From: Sulfurivermis sp040755915
Lineage (GTDB): Bacteria; Pseudomonadota; Gammaproteobacteria; Thiohalomonadales; Thiohalomonadaceae
Direction of reading: 5' to 3'
DNA: 64,000 nt
NCBI GenBank assembly: GCA_040755915.1
Contig: JBFLWM010000025.1
Span: 1-64,000, forward strand
Below the pieces are notes generated by a model. That model saw nothing but the letters and a program-made list of their open reading frames with translations. It was not told where the DNA came from and did not search any database. Positions 52,115 to 60,357 of this stretch are shown here, in pieces. Numbering within the stretch: position 1 is the stretch's first letter; the number at the start of each line of letters is the position of its first letter. The position numbers and the translations under genes are program-made.

Positions 52115-52465
52115 CTACAGACAGCCCTTGAAGAAGGTGCGCGCGCCGCTGGTTTCCAGCACGTCCATGCGCACCGCCTGGATGGCGCCGTCGGCGATGT
52201 TGCCGGTGAGGCGCACCTTCTTGCTGTAGGCCTGATCCACGTCCTGCACGCGCACGGCGGCGGCACCGCCGTAGCTGAAGGGATAGGCCGCGCCGCTCTC
52301 CAGCAGCAGCACCGGGTCGTCGATATGGCGCAGCGGACAGTCGGCGACGCGCAGCTCACCGGCGCAGGGGCGGCCGACGATCCAGCCCTCCCAGGTCGGC
52401 AGCGGCTCGGCGGCAAAGACGCCGGCCGGCAACAACGCCAGGGTGAGCAGCACACGGCGCATCAT
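52115..52465 (-). CDS. Secreted protein of unknown function
   Basis: A 116-residue protein with a Sec signal (cleavage after VFAA) and then about 98 residues with cysteines in GRPCAGELRVADCPLRH and a C-terminal FFKGCL. The mature part resembles small secreted beta proteins with paired cysteines; I do not recognise the family. Its ATG overlaps the stop of the gene upstream (52462) and tlpA follows after 13 bases, so it belongs to the same unit. Confidence 0.65.
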   Translation of the reverse strand: MMRRVLLTLALLPAGVFAAEPLPTWEGWIVGRPCAGELRVADCPLRHIDDPVLLLESGAAYPFSYGGAAAVRVQDVDQAYSKKVRLTGNIADGAIQAVRMDVLETSGARTFFKGCL

Positions 52466-52821
52466 TTCGGCACCTCGCCGATGGCCGCCGTGAACGCGGC
52501 CACGGCCGGATCGATCTCGGCCAGCCGTCCCGGCTTGTCCTGGCGCGGCACGCCGGCCTGTTCCAGGGCGGTGGCAAGGAGCGCGGCGTCGGCGACGCCG
52601 TTGCGGGCATCGCCGTGCGCCGTGATTACCTTCCCGCCGACATAGACGGCCGGCGCACGCGCGTCCGCGCCGGCCGTGGAGCGCGGCAACAGGCGGATGG
52701 TCACCTTGAAGCGGTTGGCGATCTCCAGGGCCGCCGCGAGATTGCGGTTGCAGCGGATGCCGGGCGGATCGTTGCTGACGAGCAGCAGTTCCGGCGGGAA
52801 GCTTGGGTCGCTGTGAGTCAT
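52462..52821 (-). CDS. DPPGxRC thioredoxin-fold-like protein, cytoplasmic
   Basis: A 119-residue protein without signal peptide. VSNDPPGIRC (Cys24) is followed by N-R-N, a helix, LLPR and then APAVYVGGKVI (cis-Pro-like), and the tail GVPRQDKPGRLAEI. It aligns along its length with the next protein (52839), which has a signal peptide; the two are paralogues in different compartments. A single conserved cysteine suggests a sulfur carrier or a peroxiredoxin-like redox role. Family not recognised. Confidence 0.65.
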   Translation of the reverse strand: MTHSDPSFPPELLLVSNDPPGIRCNRNLAAALEIANRFKVTIRLLPRSTAGADARAPAVYVGGKVITAHGDARNGVADAALLATALEQAGVPRQDKPGRLAEIDPAVAAFTAAIGEVPK

Positions 52822-52838
52822 GGCATCACCTCGCGGGC

Positions 52839-53279
52839 TCATTGCACGGTCTTGATGGCCTCTTTCAGCTTCTCGAACTCGGACTTGATCTCGGTCAGCC
52901 GGCCGCCCTGCTCCTGCTTGGGCACGCCCTCCAGTTCCAGGATGTCGGCCAGGGTGGTGTAGTCGATCATGCCGTTGAGGTTGCCGCCGTCCACGGCGAT
53001 GAGATCGGTGCCGTAGTAGACGGCCGGGGCCTTGGCGCCGGGGCCGGCGAAGGTCACCGGGATCAGCTGCACCGGGATCTTGTAGAGGTTCGACAGCTCG
53101 GCGGCCACCTGCATGTTGTTGTTGCAGCGCAGGCCCGGCGGGTCGCGGCCGATCAGGGTCAGCACCTTCTGGCCGTCGATCTCGGTGGCGCCCGGCGGGG
53201 CCGCATGGGTCAGCGGCGCGGCGGTGATCAGAAGTACCAGCAGCAGAAACAGCGAAAGCGGGGTGTATGTTCCGGTCAT
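52839..53279 (-). CDS. DPPGxRC thioredoxin-fold-like protein, periplasmic
   Basis: A 146-residue protein with a Sec signal (cleavage after THAA, about residue 27). GRDPPGLRC (Cys52), N-N-N, a helix, KAPAVYYGTDLI and the tail GVPKQEQGGRLTEI match the neighbouring protein at 52462. It has no CxxC. It lies between a TauE exporter and its cytoplasmic paralogue, implying paired handling of a sulfur species on both sides of the membrane. Function inferred from context only. Confidence 0.65.
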   Translation of the reverse strand: MTGTYTPLSLFLLLVLLITAAPLTHAAPPGATEIDGQKVLTLIGRDPPGLRCNNNMQVAAELSNLYKIPVQLIPVTFAGPGAKAPAVYYGTDLIAVDGGNLNGMIDYTTLADILELEGVPKQEQGGRLTEIKSEFEKLKEAIKTVQ

Positions 53280-53311
53280 GGTCCTGTCTCCTCCTTCTCG
53301 TTATGGGCAAG

Positions 53312-54085
53312 TCAGATGATCTGGTTGGCCAGGATGTAGGTGGCCACCAGCATCAGGAATACGGCGAAGCCCTTTTTCAGTGCCTCGCCCGAGACGCGAT
53401 GGGCGAGCTGGGTGCCGGCCACGCTGCCGGCCACGGCGACCGCAGTGAATACCGCCATCAGGTGATAATCGATGGTCACCTGGCCGAGGTAACCGGCGAA
53501 GCCGGCGTAGGACTTGATGGCGACGATGGCCAGGGAGCTGCCGATGGCCTGCTTCATGGGCAGGCGCGAGAGCAGCACCAGGGCGGGGACGATGAGAAAG
53601 CCGCCGCCGACGCCCACCAGCCCGGTCAGGGCGCCGACGACGATGCCGTGCACCGCCACATGGACCATGCAGCGGCCGGAGGCGCACACCTCCTCGCCGA
53701 TCACCGCTGCGGCGCCGACGGAGCGGTGCGGCGCTGCCGGCTTGAGCATCTTCCAGGCGGCGGCGTACATCACCAGGGCGAACAGGGTGAGCTGAACCAC
53801 CACCGGCGTGATCACCCCGAGGCGGGCGCCGGCATAGGTGCCGAAGATGCCGAAAAAGCCGAATACGGCGGTGACCTTGAGATTGACGTTGCCCTTGTGC
53901 CAGTGCTGCAGGGCGGTGATGGTGGCGGTGATCGCCACGATGCCCAGGCTCATGGCGATGGCCGACTTGGGTTCCACCTGGAGCAGATAGAGCAGGGCGG
54001 GGGTGGTGATGATGGAGCCGCCGCTGCCGAAGATGCCGAGCACGATGCCGGTGGCGAGGCCGGCCAGGATGGCGCTGAGAGTCAT
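53312..54085 (-). CDS. TauE/SafE family sulfite/organosulfonate exporter
   Basis: A 257-residue membrane protein with about eight helices and the two internal repeats of the TauE family (LAGLATGIVLGIFGSGGSII and ALTGLVGVGGGFLIVPAL). The family exports sulfite, sulfonates or related anions. As first gene of the minus-strand run it would dispose of sulfite produced by the downstream enzymes. Its promoter must lie in 54086-54184, an AT-rich stretch next to a MITE-like element. Confidence 0.9.
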   Translation of the reverse strand: MTLSAILAGLATGIVLGIFGSGGSIITTPALLYLLQVEPKSAIAMSLGIVAITATITALQHWHKGNVNLKVTAVFGFFGIFGTYAGARLGVITPVVVQLTLFALVMYAAAWKMLKPAAPHRSVGAAAVIGEEVCASGRCMVHVAVHGIVVGALTGLVGVGGGFLIVPALVLLSRLPMKQAIGSSLAIVAIKSYAGFAGYLGQVTIDYHLMAVFTAVAVAGSVAGTQLAHRVSGEALKKGFAVFLMLVATYILANQII

Positions 54086-54183
54086 GGTGAAATTCCCCCT
54101 CGATGAATGTATTATGCATTCAATAGATCAATTGAATATTAGTCAAGGGGCGACCGGAAATTTTCCATGCCGGTTTTCGGGGT

Positions 54184-54329
54184 TTAACAGCTTGCTGAAA
54201 AGGTCTCAGGCGGATGCCAGACAAGGCGCAAAACGGCGAAAAGGCGGAGTTTGCACGTCGTAAATGAGCATTTTGAGCCGTTTTGCAACGCAGGATGGCG
54301 CCGCCCGAGAGTTTTCAGCAAGCTGTTAA
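54184..54329. mobile_element. MITE-like element with 18-bp terminal inverted repeats
   Basis: A 146-bp element with perfect 18-bp ends, TTAACAGCTTGCTGAAAA and TTTTCAGCAAGCTGTTAA, and an inner AAAACGGCG.../...GCCGTTTTGC pair. It contains no gene. Its right end is 30 bases before the DsrE-like start codon, so it may affect that gene's leader. Elements with this end sequence are, from general knowledge, widespread in gammaproteobacteria. Confidence 0.75.
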
Positions 54330-54358
54330 TGAACCGCCGGATGAAACAGGAGCAAGCC

Positions 54359-54679
54359 ATGAAACTGGGACTGGTGATCTACAGCAACGACCCGGAGACG
54401 GTGTGGAACGCCTTCCGCCTCGGGGTGCACAGCCTGAAGCAGGGCGACGCGGTCGGCGCCTTCCTGCTCGGGCGCGGCGTTGAGGCGGAGGGATTGGCCG
54501 ACAGCCGTTTTCCGGTGGCGGAAGTGATGCGGGACTTCGTCGCGGCCGGCGGCAGCGTGCTGGCCTGCGGCACCTGCCTCAAGCTGCGCCAGCAGGGCAG
54601 TTCGGACCTGTGTCCGCTGTCGACCCTGGCCGACCTGCATGCCCTGGTCCGCGACAGCGACAGGGTGCTGACGTTCTGA
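54359..54679 (+). CDS. DsrE/DsrF-like sulfur relay protein
   Basis: A 106-residue protein of the DsrE family. KLGLVIYSNDPETVWNAFRLGVHSLKQGD is the alpha/beta start, VFLLG-type strand (AVGAFLLGRG) and GGSVLACGTCLKLR carries the conserved cysteines (C70, C73); C85 is a third. Such proteins carry persulfide sulfur. It is transcribed divergently from the TauE-led sulfur run, with a MITE between. The ATG at 54359 follows CAGGAG; the upstream frame extension runs through the MITE. Confidence 0.85.
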   Translation: MKLGLVIYSNDPETVWNAFRLGVHSLKQGDAVGAFLLGRGVEAEGLADSRFPVAEVMRDFVAAGGSVLACGTCLKLRQQGSSDLCPLSTLADLHALVRDSDRVLTF

Positions 54680-54769
54680 GGGACGGCCGGCGGAATGAAT
54701 CGGACGCCGCCGGCATCTCTCATCTCATATGAAATCTTGACGTGGTGCCGTGGCACCCCAGGCCTACTC

Positions 54770-55732
54770 ATGCAGACCCAACCGGATGTCCTCGCCCTGC
54801 GCGCCCATTTGCAGCAGATCATCGTCGGCCAGCACGACCTGCTCGACCGCCTGCTCATCGCCCTGCTCACCGGCGGCCACCTGCTGCTGGAAGGGCCGCC
54901 GGGGCTGGCCAAGACCACCGCGGTCAACGCGCTGGCCGGCGGCGTGCACGCCCGTTTCCAGCGTGTGCAGTTCACCCCCGACCTGATGCCCGGCGACCTC
55001 ACCGGCAGCGAGATCTTCGACCCGGAGCAGCATGCCTTCCGCTTCGTGCCCGGCCCGCTGTTTCACGAGATCGTGCTGGCCGACGAGATCAACCGCGCGC
55101 CGCCCAAGGTGCAGTCGGCCCTGCTGGAGGCCATGGCCGAGCACCAGATCACCGTGGGCGGCGTCACCCGCGACCTGCCCGAACTGTTCGTGGTGATGGC
55201 GACGCAGAACCCGCTGGAGCAGAGCGGCACCTACCCGCTGCCGGAGGCCCAGCTCGATCGCTTCCTGCTGCATGTGGTGCTGACCTATCCGGACCGCGAC
55301 GAGGAGCTGGAGATATTGCAGCGCGACCGCCGCCGCCACTTTGGCGGCGACCCCGCCGTGCTGGAGTCGCCGCTGCAGCCGGCCACGGTGCTCGCCGCGC
55401 GGCGCGAGGTGGCCGAGGTGCATGTGGAGACGCTGCTGGAGCGCTACATCGTCGACCTGGTGGCCGCCACCCGCGACCTGGCCCAGGTGGACCCGGCCTG
55501 GGCGGAGTTCCTGCTCGCCGGCGCCTCGCCGCGCGCCTCCATCGCCCTGCTGCGCGCCGCCAGCGCCCTGGCCTACCTGCGCGGCCGCGACTACGTCATC
55601 CCCGAGGACATCGTCGCCATGGCGCCCGACGTGTTGCGCCACCGCCTGGTGCTGGGCTATGCCGCCCGCGCCGCCGGCGTGGACGCCGATGCCATCGTGC
55701 GGCGCATCCTCGCGTTCGTGCCGGTGCCGTGA
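54770..55732 (+). CDS. moxR: MoxR-type AAA+ ATPase
   Basis: A 320-residue AAA+ ATPase. Walker A is LLEGPPGLAKTT, Walker B is VLADEINRAPPK, with sensor I ATQNPLEQSGTYPLPEAQLDRF typical of MoxR. It works with the VWA proteins encoded downstream as a chaperone or remodelling system. The ATG at 54770 is chosen because a 25-codon extension upstream is not conserved-looking. It heads the moxR-DUF58-DUF4381-bat operon. Confidence 0.93.
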   Translation: MQTQPDVLALRAHLQQIIVGQHDLLDRLLIALLTGGHLLLEGPPGLAKTTAVNALAGGVHARFQRVQFTPDLMPGDLTGSEIFDPEQHAFRFVPGPLFHEIVLADEINRAPPKVQSALLEAMAEHQITVGGVTRDLPELFVVMATQNPLEQSGTYPLPEAQLDRFLLHVVLTYPDRDEELEILQRDRRRHFGGDPAVLESPLQPATVLAARREVAEVHVETLLERYIVDLVAATRDLAQVDPAWAEFLLAGASPRASIALLRAASALAYLRGRDYVIPEDIVAMAPDVLRHRLVLGYAARAAGVDADAIVRRILAFVPVP

Positions 55733-55765
55733 GTTGGTGGAGGAGACGAAGAACCTCAACCCTTG

Positions 55766-55826
55766 CCGCAGAGACGCGGAGGCGCAGAGAAATGGAACCT
55801 GAATTCCTCTGCGTCTCTGCGTCTGG
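55766..55826. repeat. Inverted repeat between moxR and DUF58 gene
   Basis: CCGCAGAGACGCGGAGGCGC is partly mirrored by TCCTCTGCGTCTCTGCGTC. Another member of the CGCAGAG/CGCAAAG intergenic repeat class. It sits inside the operon in a 181-bp gap. Confidence 0.65.
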
Positions 55827-55913
55827 GAAACATGTTCCAGACATTTCCAACCGACTACATCCATGTAGTCGTCCGCGGCGATGTTTTACCGTTAAGAATT
55901 GGATATTTAAGCC

Positions 55914-56846
55914 ATGAAATCACTGGCAGCCCTGTTTGCGCGGCCGCGGCGCGGCGCGGTGGGTGCGCCGCTGCTCGACGCGGCGGAGATCGCCGCGCTG
56001 GCGCAGCGCGCCGGCAGCGCGGCCCTGCCGGCGCCGCGCGAGGTGGAGCAGCCGCGCCTGGGCGAGGCGCGTTCGCGCCGGCGCGGCAGCGGCCTGGACT
56101 ACGAGGAGAGCCGTCCGTTCCAGCCCGGCGACGACTGGCGCCTGATGGACTGGCGCCTCAGTGCCCGCGCCGGGCAGTCCTACGTGAAGGTATTCCGCGA
56201 AGAGCGGCGGCCGCTGGTGTTCGTGCTGGTGGACCGCCGCGCCGCCATGCGTTTCGGCACCCGCGTACGGCTCAAGGCGGCGCAGGCGGCGCGGGCCGCC
56301 GCCCTCATCGCCTTCACCGCCCAGCGCCGCCAGGCGGCGGTCGCCGGGCTGCTGCTGGAGGAGGCGCCGCACTGGCTGGCGCCGTCCGCCACGGCCGATG
56401 CCGCGCTGCACCTGGCCCGGGCCGCAGCGCTGCCGGCGCCGCCGCTGGCCGCCGACACCGCCCCGGCCCTGCGCGCGGCGCTGTCCCGGCTGGCCGGCAC
56501 GCTGGAGCGCGGCAGCGAGCTGTGGCTGCTGAGCGATTTCCACGACCTGGAGGCGGATTGCCGGCCGCTGCTGCTGCAACTGGCCAGCGAACACCAAGTG
56601 CGCGCGGTGCAGGTGCTGGACCCGGCCGAGCTGGCCCTGCCGCCGGTACCGGCCCTGCGCCTGTATGCGCCGGGCGGCGGGGCAGGCGTGACTGCCGACG
56701 GCGCCGCGGCCGCCTATGCCGCGGCGGCGGCGGAGTGGCTGGCGGAGCGGCGCGCGCTGTTCGCCGGCCTCGACATCCCCTACCGCCTGCTGCTCACCGA
56801 CAGCGAGGCCATCGAGCGGGAGCTGTTTTTTCAGGTCCGCAAATGA
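55914..56846 (+). CDS. DUF58 domain protein of MoxR-Bat operon
   Basis: A 310-residue protein. RSRRRGSGLDYEESRPFQPGDDWRLMDWRLSAR is the DUF58 core near residues 50-90, followed by a VWA-like fold with VLVDRRAAMRFG where a MIDAS Asp would be (DRRAA, degenerate). No signal peptide or membrane helix. It always accompanies MoxR and Bat proteins. The stop codon lies within the left end of an inverted repeat, so the last two residues or so may be repeat-derived. Confidence 0.88.
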   Translation: MKSLAALFARPRRGAVGAPLLDAAEIAALAQRAGSAALPAPREVEQPRLGEARSRRRGSGLDYEESRPFQPGDDWRLMDWRLSARAGQSYVKVFREERRPLVFVLVDRRAAMRFGTRVRLKAAQAARAAALIAFTAQRRQAAVAGLLLEEAPHWLAPSATADAALHLARAAALPAPPLAADTAPALRAALSRLAGTLERGSELWLLSDFHDLEADCRPLLLQLASEHQVRAVQVLDPAELALPPVPALRLYAPGGGAGVTADGAAAAYAAAAAEWLAERRALFAGLDIPYRLLLTDSEAIERELFFQVRK

Positions 56847-57120
56847 ACGCAAATAGACGCAAATATGGCGCCCTCTCCATAGGGCGGGCCGTGCCCGCCG
56901 CTTCGGTGCGCTTCCTTCTGGCGCGCCGAAATTCCGTCCATCCATGGACATCTTGGCTACCGGCTTCCTGCCTCTCGCCAAATACCGTCCATCCATGGCC
57001 ATCTTGGCTACCGGCTTCCTGCCTCTCGCCAAATACCGTCCATCCATGGACATACCCACGACGCCCGCGGGGGCGCCCTAGGGTCACTTCATTTGCGTCC
57101 ATTCGCGTTCATTTGCGGAT
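56837..57120. repeat. Nested repeat block with outer CGCAAATG inverted repeats
   Basis: Outer arms TCCGCAAATGAACGCAAAT and ATTCGCGTTCATTTGCGGA are inverted. Inside, CATAGGGCGGGCC (56878) and GGGGCGCCCTAGGG (57069) form a second pair of the CATAGGGCG family also seen at 60307 and 61946. The innermost part is a 51-bp tandem repeat. The 346-bp gap between the DUF58 and DUF4381 genes contains no credible coding sequence. Confidence 0.8.
56934..57056. repeat. 51-bp tandem repeat, about 2.4 copies
   Basis: The unit starting CCGTCCATCCATGGACATC begins at 56934, 56985 and 57036, exactly 51 bases apart; the third copy is cut after about 20 bases. Copies 1 and 2 differ by one base (GGACATC/GGCCATC). 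Confidence 0.9.
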
Positions 57121-57192
57121 TGAGTCGTTCTTTGGTGGTGACGAGGGGCAGTGCAGCATCACCTTACCCGCCGGACGCCCTCGGCCAGCAGG

Positions 57193-57564
57193 ATGTCTGC
57201 GGTGAGCCAGGGGCTGATCGAAATCCTGCCGCCCGCGCCGCCGCCGGAGGCCGCACCGCTGTGGCTGGCCGCGCCCGTGGTGCTGGCGCTGCTGGCGGTT
57301 GCGCTACTGGGGCTGCGCTACTACCACGCCCCGCGCCGCCGGGCGCGGCGCCGCCTGCACCGATTGCGTGCCGCCGTGCAGGCCGGGCGCATCGAGGGCC
57401 GCGTCGCCGCCCACGCCCTGGCGGCGCTGCTGGGCGACGGCCTCGGCGCCATGCCGGCCGACCTCGCCGCGCCCCTGGCGGCGGCCCGTTTCGCCCCCGC
57501 CGAACCCGCCGACCTGAACGCGCTGCTCGCCGCCGCGGCGCGCCATCTGGAGGCGGCGAAGTGA
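57193..57564 (+). CDS. DUF4381 membrane protein of MoxR-Bat operon
   Basis: A 123-residue protein with one membrane helix (about 22-42) after a proline-rich start (LIEILPPAPPPEAAP), then a basic RRRARRRLHRL segment and a cytoplasmic helical domain. This is the DUF4381 pattern always found between DUF58 and BatA genes. The ATG at 57193 is preferred to a GTG at 57151. The stop overlaps the GTG start of the next gene (GTGA). Confidence 0.8.
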   Translation: MSAVSQGLIEILPPAPPPEAAPLWLAAPVVLALLAVALLGLRYYHAPRRRARRRLHRLRAAVQAGRIEGRVAAHALAALLGDGLGAMPADLAAPLAAARFAPAEPADLNALLAAAARHLEAAK

Positions 57565-58559
57565 TCCTGCTGGAGCATCCCGCCTGGCTGTGGCTGCTGC
57601 CGGCGCTCGCCGCCGTGGCCTGGCTGTGGCGCCGGCTGGGCGGCCCCGGCGAGCCGGCAACCCTCGCCGCCGGCCAGGCCGGCACGCGCCGCTTCCTGCA
57701 CCCGCTGGCCCACCTGCTGCCGCGCGACGGCGCCGCGGCGGGCAAGCGCTGGCGCCTCGTCACCGCCTGGGCCGGCCTGGCCTTGCTGGTGCTGGCCCTG
57801 GCCCAGCCGGTGCGCCTCGGCGAGCGCCTGCCCGAGCCGCCGCGCCAGCGCGACATCGTGTTCATCGTCGATACCTCGGTGGGCATGCTGCTGCGCGACT
57901 ACACCCTGGCCGGCGAGCGGCTGACGCGCATGGACATGCTCAAGCGCCTGCTGGACGAGCTGGTGCAGGGGCTGGCGGGCGATCGCATCGGTGTGGTGGC
58001 GTTCGGCGAGAGCGCCCACACCCTGGTGCCGCTCACGGCCGACCATGCCCTGGTACGGAGCCAGCTGGCGCGGCTGGAAAGCGGCCTCGCCGGCCGCTTC
58101 AAGGCCATCGGCGCCGCCGTGGCCCAGGCGGTGCAGGCGGCGCGGCGGGTGCAGGGCGGCGAGCGGCGCCTGCTGGTGCTGCTCACCGACGGCCAGCAGC
58201 CCACCGGCGCCATCGCCCCGCTGGCGGCGGCGCAACTGGCCGCCGACGAGGGCCTGGCGCTCTACACCGTGGCCATCGGCGCGACCTCCTATGCCGCCGC
58301 CGAGGAGGGCGCGGGCAACCTCATCTATCACCCCGCCGACCTGGAGCTGCTGCGCGCCATGGCGGCGCAGACCGGCGCCCGCGCCTACCACGCCGACGGC
58401 AGCGCCGCCCTGGCCGCGGCGATCCGCGACATCACCGCCCGCCCTGCCGCGGCCGACGACCGGCCGCCGCGCCACCGCCGCCTCCCGCTCTACCCCTGGC
58501 CGCTGCTGGCGGCGGCCCTGCTGCTGCTGACCGGCATGCTGCCGCGGAGGCGGGCATGA
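57561..58559 (+). CDS. BatA-like VWA membrane protein
   Basis: A 332-residue protein with an N-terminal helix pair (about 8-25 and 65-85), a VWA domain (about 95-285) and a C-terminal helix (about 305-325). The MIDAS is DIVFIVDTSVGML, in which the third position is Gly instead of Ser, so metal binding may be weakened; the Thr and Asp positions (LLTDGQQPTG) remain. The GTG start overlaps the preceding stop. Part of a periplasmic MoxR-linked complex. Confidence 0.88.
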   Translation: MILLEHPAWLWLLPALAAVAWLWRRLGGPGEPATLAAGQAGTRRFLHPLAHLLPRDGAAAGKRWRLVTAWAGLALLVLALAQPVRLGERLPEPPRQRDIVFIVDTSVGMLLRDYTLAGERLTRMDMLKRLLDELVQGLAGDRIGVVAFGESAHTLVPLTADHALVRSQLARLESGLAGRFKAIGAAVAQAVQAARRVQGGERRLLVLLTDGQQPTGAIAPLAAAQLAADEGLALYTVAIGATSYAAAEEGAGNLIYHPADLELLRAMAAQTGARAYHADGSAALAAAIRDITARPAAADDRPPRHRRLPLYPWPLLAAALLLLTGMLPRRRA

Positions 58560-60268
58560 GCGCGCTGCACTGGCGCGAGCCGCTGTGGCTGCTGCTGGCC
58601 CTGCTGCCGCTGCTGCCTTTTCTCTGGCGGCGGTTGCGCGGCGGCGAGTACGCCGCGCCGCACCTGTTGCCCTGGGTGGCGCTGCCGCCGGGGCGCCGGC
58701 CGCTGTGGCGCAACGCCGCCTGGCTGGCCGGCTGGGGGCTGCTGGCCATGGCGGCGGCCGGGCCGCGCCTGCCGCTGGACGGTGGGGAGGCGGCGCTCAG
58801 CGGCGGCACCGTGCTCGCCTTGGTGGACCTGTCGCGCTCCATGGCCGCCGCCGACGTGCTGCCCGACCGCCGCCGCCGCGCGGCACTGGAGTTGCACGCC
58901 CTGCTGGAGCAGGCGCGCGGCAGCCGCATCGGCGTCATCGTCTACGCCGGCCGGCCCCACCTCTACGTGCCGCCCACCGCCGACCATCAGGCGCTGCGCT
59001 TCTATCTGGAGAGCCTGGACCGGCTGGTGCTGCCCACCCACGGCAGCCGCCTGGCACCGGCCCTGGCGCTGGCCCGCAGCACCCTGGCCGGGGAGGCCGG
59101 GGCGGTGGCGCTGTTCACCGATGGGACCGACGACGCGGACGCGGCGGCGGCGGTGCGCGCCCTGACCGAGACCGGGGCGACGCTGCACGTGCTGGGCCTC
59201 GGCACCGCGGAGGGCGAGGCGATCCCGCTGCCCGGCGGCGGCTGGCTGAAAGACGCCGAGGGCCGCCCGCTGATCGCCCGCCTGGACGAGCCGGGCCTCG
59301 CCGCCCTGGCGCGGCTGGGCGGCGGCAGCTACCGCCGCATCGCCCCCGGACCCGCCGACTGGTCGGCCCTGGTCGCCGGCCTGCCCGCCGCCGCGCCGGG
59401 GCCGGAGGCCGCCTGGCGCGAGCTCTATCCCCGGGCCCTGCTGCCCGCCGTGCTGCTGCTGTTCCTCGCCCTGATGCCTTACGGTTTTGGCCGCGCCGCC
59501 CTGGGCCTGCTGCTGCTGCCGGCCCTGCTGCCGCCGCCGACGCAGGCGGCCGACACGAGCGAGGCCTACCGCGCCTACCAGACGGGCGACTACGCCACAG
59601 CGGCAGTTCTGTATTCCGATCTGCCCGGCGCGAGCGGCCGCCTGGGCGAGGGCGCCAGCCACTACCAGGCCGGTGATTATGTGGCGGCGGCACAGGCCTT
59701 CACCGCGGCGGTGCTGGCGGCGCGGGACGACGGCGCGCGCGCCGACGCCCTGTTCAACCTGGGCGCGGCCCTCTACCGCCGGGGCGACTACGCCGGCGCG
59801 GCGCAGGTGTACGGCGATGTACTGCGCTACCGCGGCGATGACGCCGCGGCAGCCCACAACCGGGCGCTGAGCCTAGCCCTGTGGCAGGCGGTGCAGAGCC
59901 ATTTGGGCACCGAGGCCGCGGCGCGCCCCGGCCGCGGCCCGCGCAGCGGCCGTGCCGTGCCCGGCATGTCCCTGGGCGAGGACGTGCGCCTGTCCCTGGA
60001 CGACGCCGCGGCGGCGGCGCCGCTGCCGGCCCTGCCCGCCGACGCCGCCACCCTCATCGAACACGGCCTGGAGCATGCCGCCCTGGCGGCGACGGGCGCG
60101 GGTGCCAGCGGCCGCGCCTGGCAACAGGACCTGGCCCAGGCGCGCCTGCGCATGCTGGCGCTGGAGGACGACCCCGCCCTGCTGTGGCAGCGCCTGTTCG
60201 AGGCCGAGGAGGGCTTCCCCGCCCCGCTGCGCGAGCCGCGCGAGATGCCGGGGGTGGCGCCGTGGTGA
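58556..60268 (+). CDS. BatB/BatC-like VWA-TPR protein
   Basis: A 570-residue protein joining the usual BatB and BatC in one chain: N-terminal helices (about 10-25, 58-75), a VWA domain (about 85-280) with LALVDLSRSMAAAD as intact MIDAS and LFTDGTDDAD, a helix pair (about 290-330), and TPR repeats (about 335-440; YRAYQTGDYATAAVLY, HYQAGDYVAAAQAF, ALYRRGDYAGAAQVY). ATG overlaps the batA stop. Very GC-rich. Confidence 0.9.
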   Translation: MSALHWREPLWLLLALLPLLPFLWRRLRGGEYAAPHLLPWVALPPGRRPLWRNAAWLAGWGLLAMAAAGPRLPLDGGEAALSGGTVLALVDLSRSMAAADVLPDRRRRAALELHALLEQARGSRIGVIVYAGRPHLYVPPTADHQALRFYLESLDRLVLPTHGSRLAPALALARSTLAGEAGAVALFTDGTDDADAAAAVRALTETGATLHVLGLGTAEGEAIPLPGGGWLKDAEGRPLIARLDEPGLAALARLGGGSYRRIAPGPADWSALVAGLPAAAPGPEAAWRELYPRALLPAVLLLFLALMPYGFGRAALGLLLLPALLPPPTQAADTSEAYRAYQTGDYATAAVLYSDLPGASGRLGEGASHYQAGDYVAAAQAFTAAVLAARDDGARADALFNLGAALYRRGDYAGAAQVYGDVLRYRGDDAAAAHNRALSLALWQAVQSHLGTEAAARPGRGPRSGRAVPGMSLGEDVRLSLDDAAAAAPLPALPADAATLIEHGLEHAALAATGAGASGRAWQQDLAQARLRMLALEDDPALLWQRLFEAEEGFPAPLREPREMPGVAPW

Positions 60269-60306
60269 GCTGTGGAAAAGACAGTTTTGTCGCAACAGCA
60301 GCCAGG

Positions 60307-60357
60307 TATAGGGCGCCCCATGGGCGCCGCGCCAAGGCGGGCGCGGCCCGCCCTATG
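60307..60357. repeat. TATAGGGCGCCCC/CGGCCCGCCCTATG repeat
   Basis: A 51-bp hairpin with TATAGGGCGCCCCATGGGCG at the left and GCGCGGCCCGCCCTATG at the right. Same family as 56878-57082 and 61946-61996. It lies across the start region of the BatD gene. Confidence 0.75.

Noticed and set aside
56934..57056. Possible CRISPR array
   Set aside because: The repeat units abut directly with no unique spacers and there are only about 2.4 copies; no cas genes nearby.
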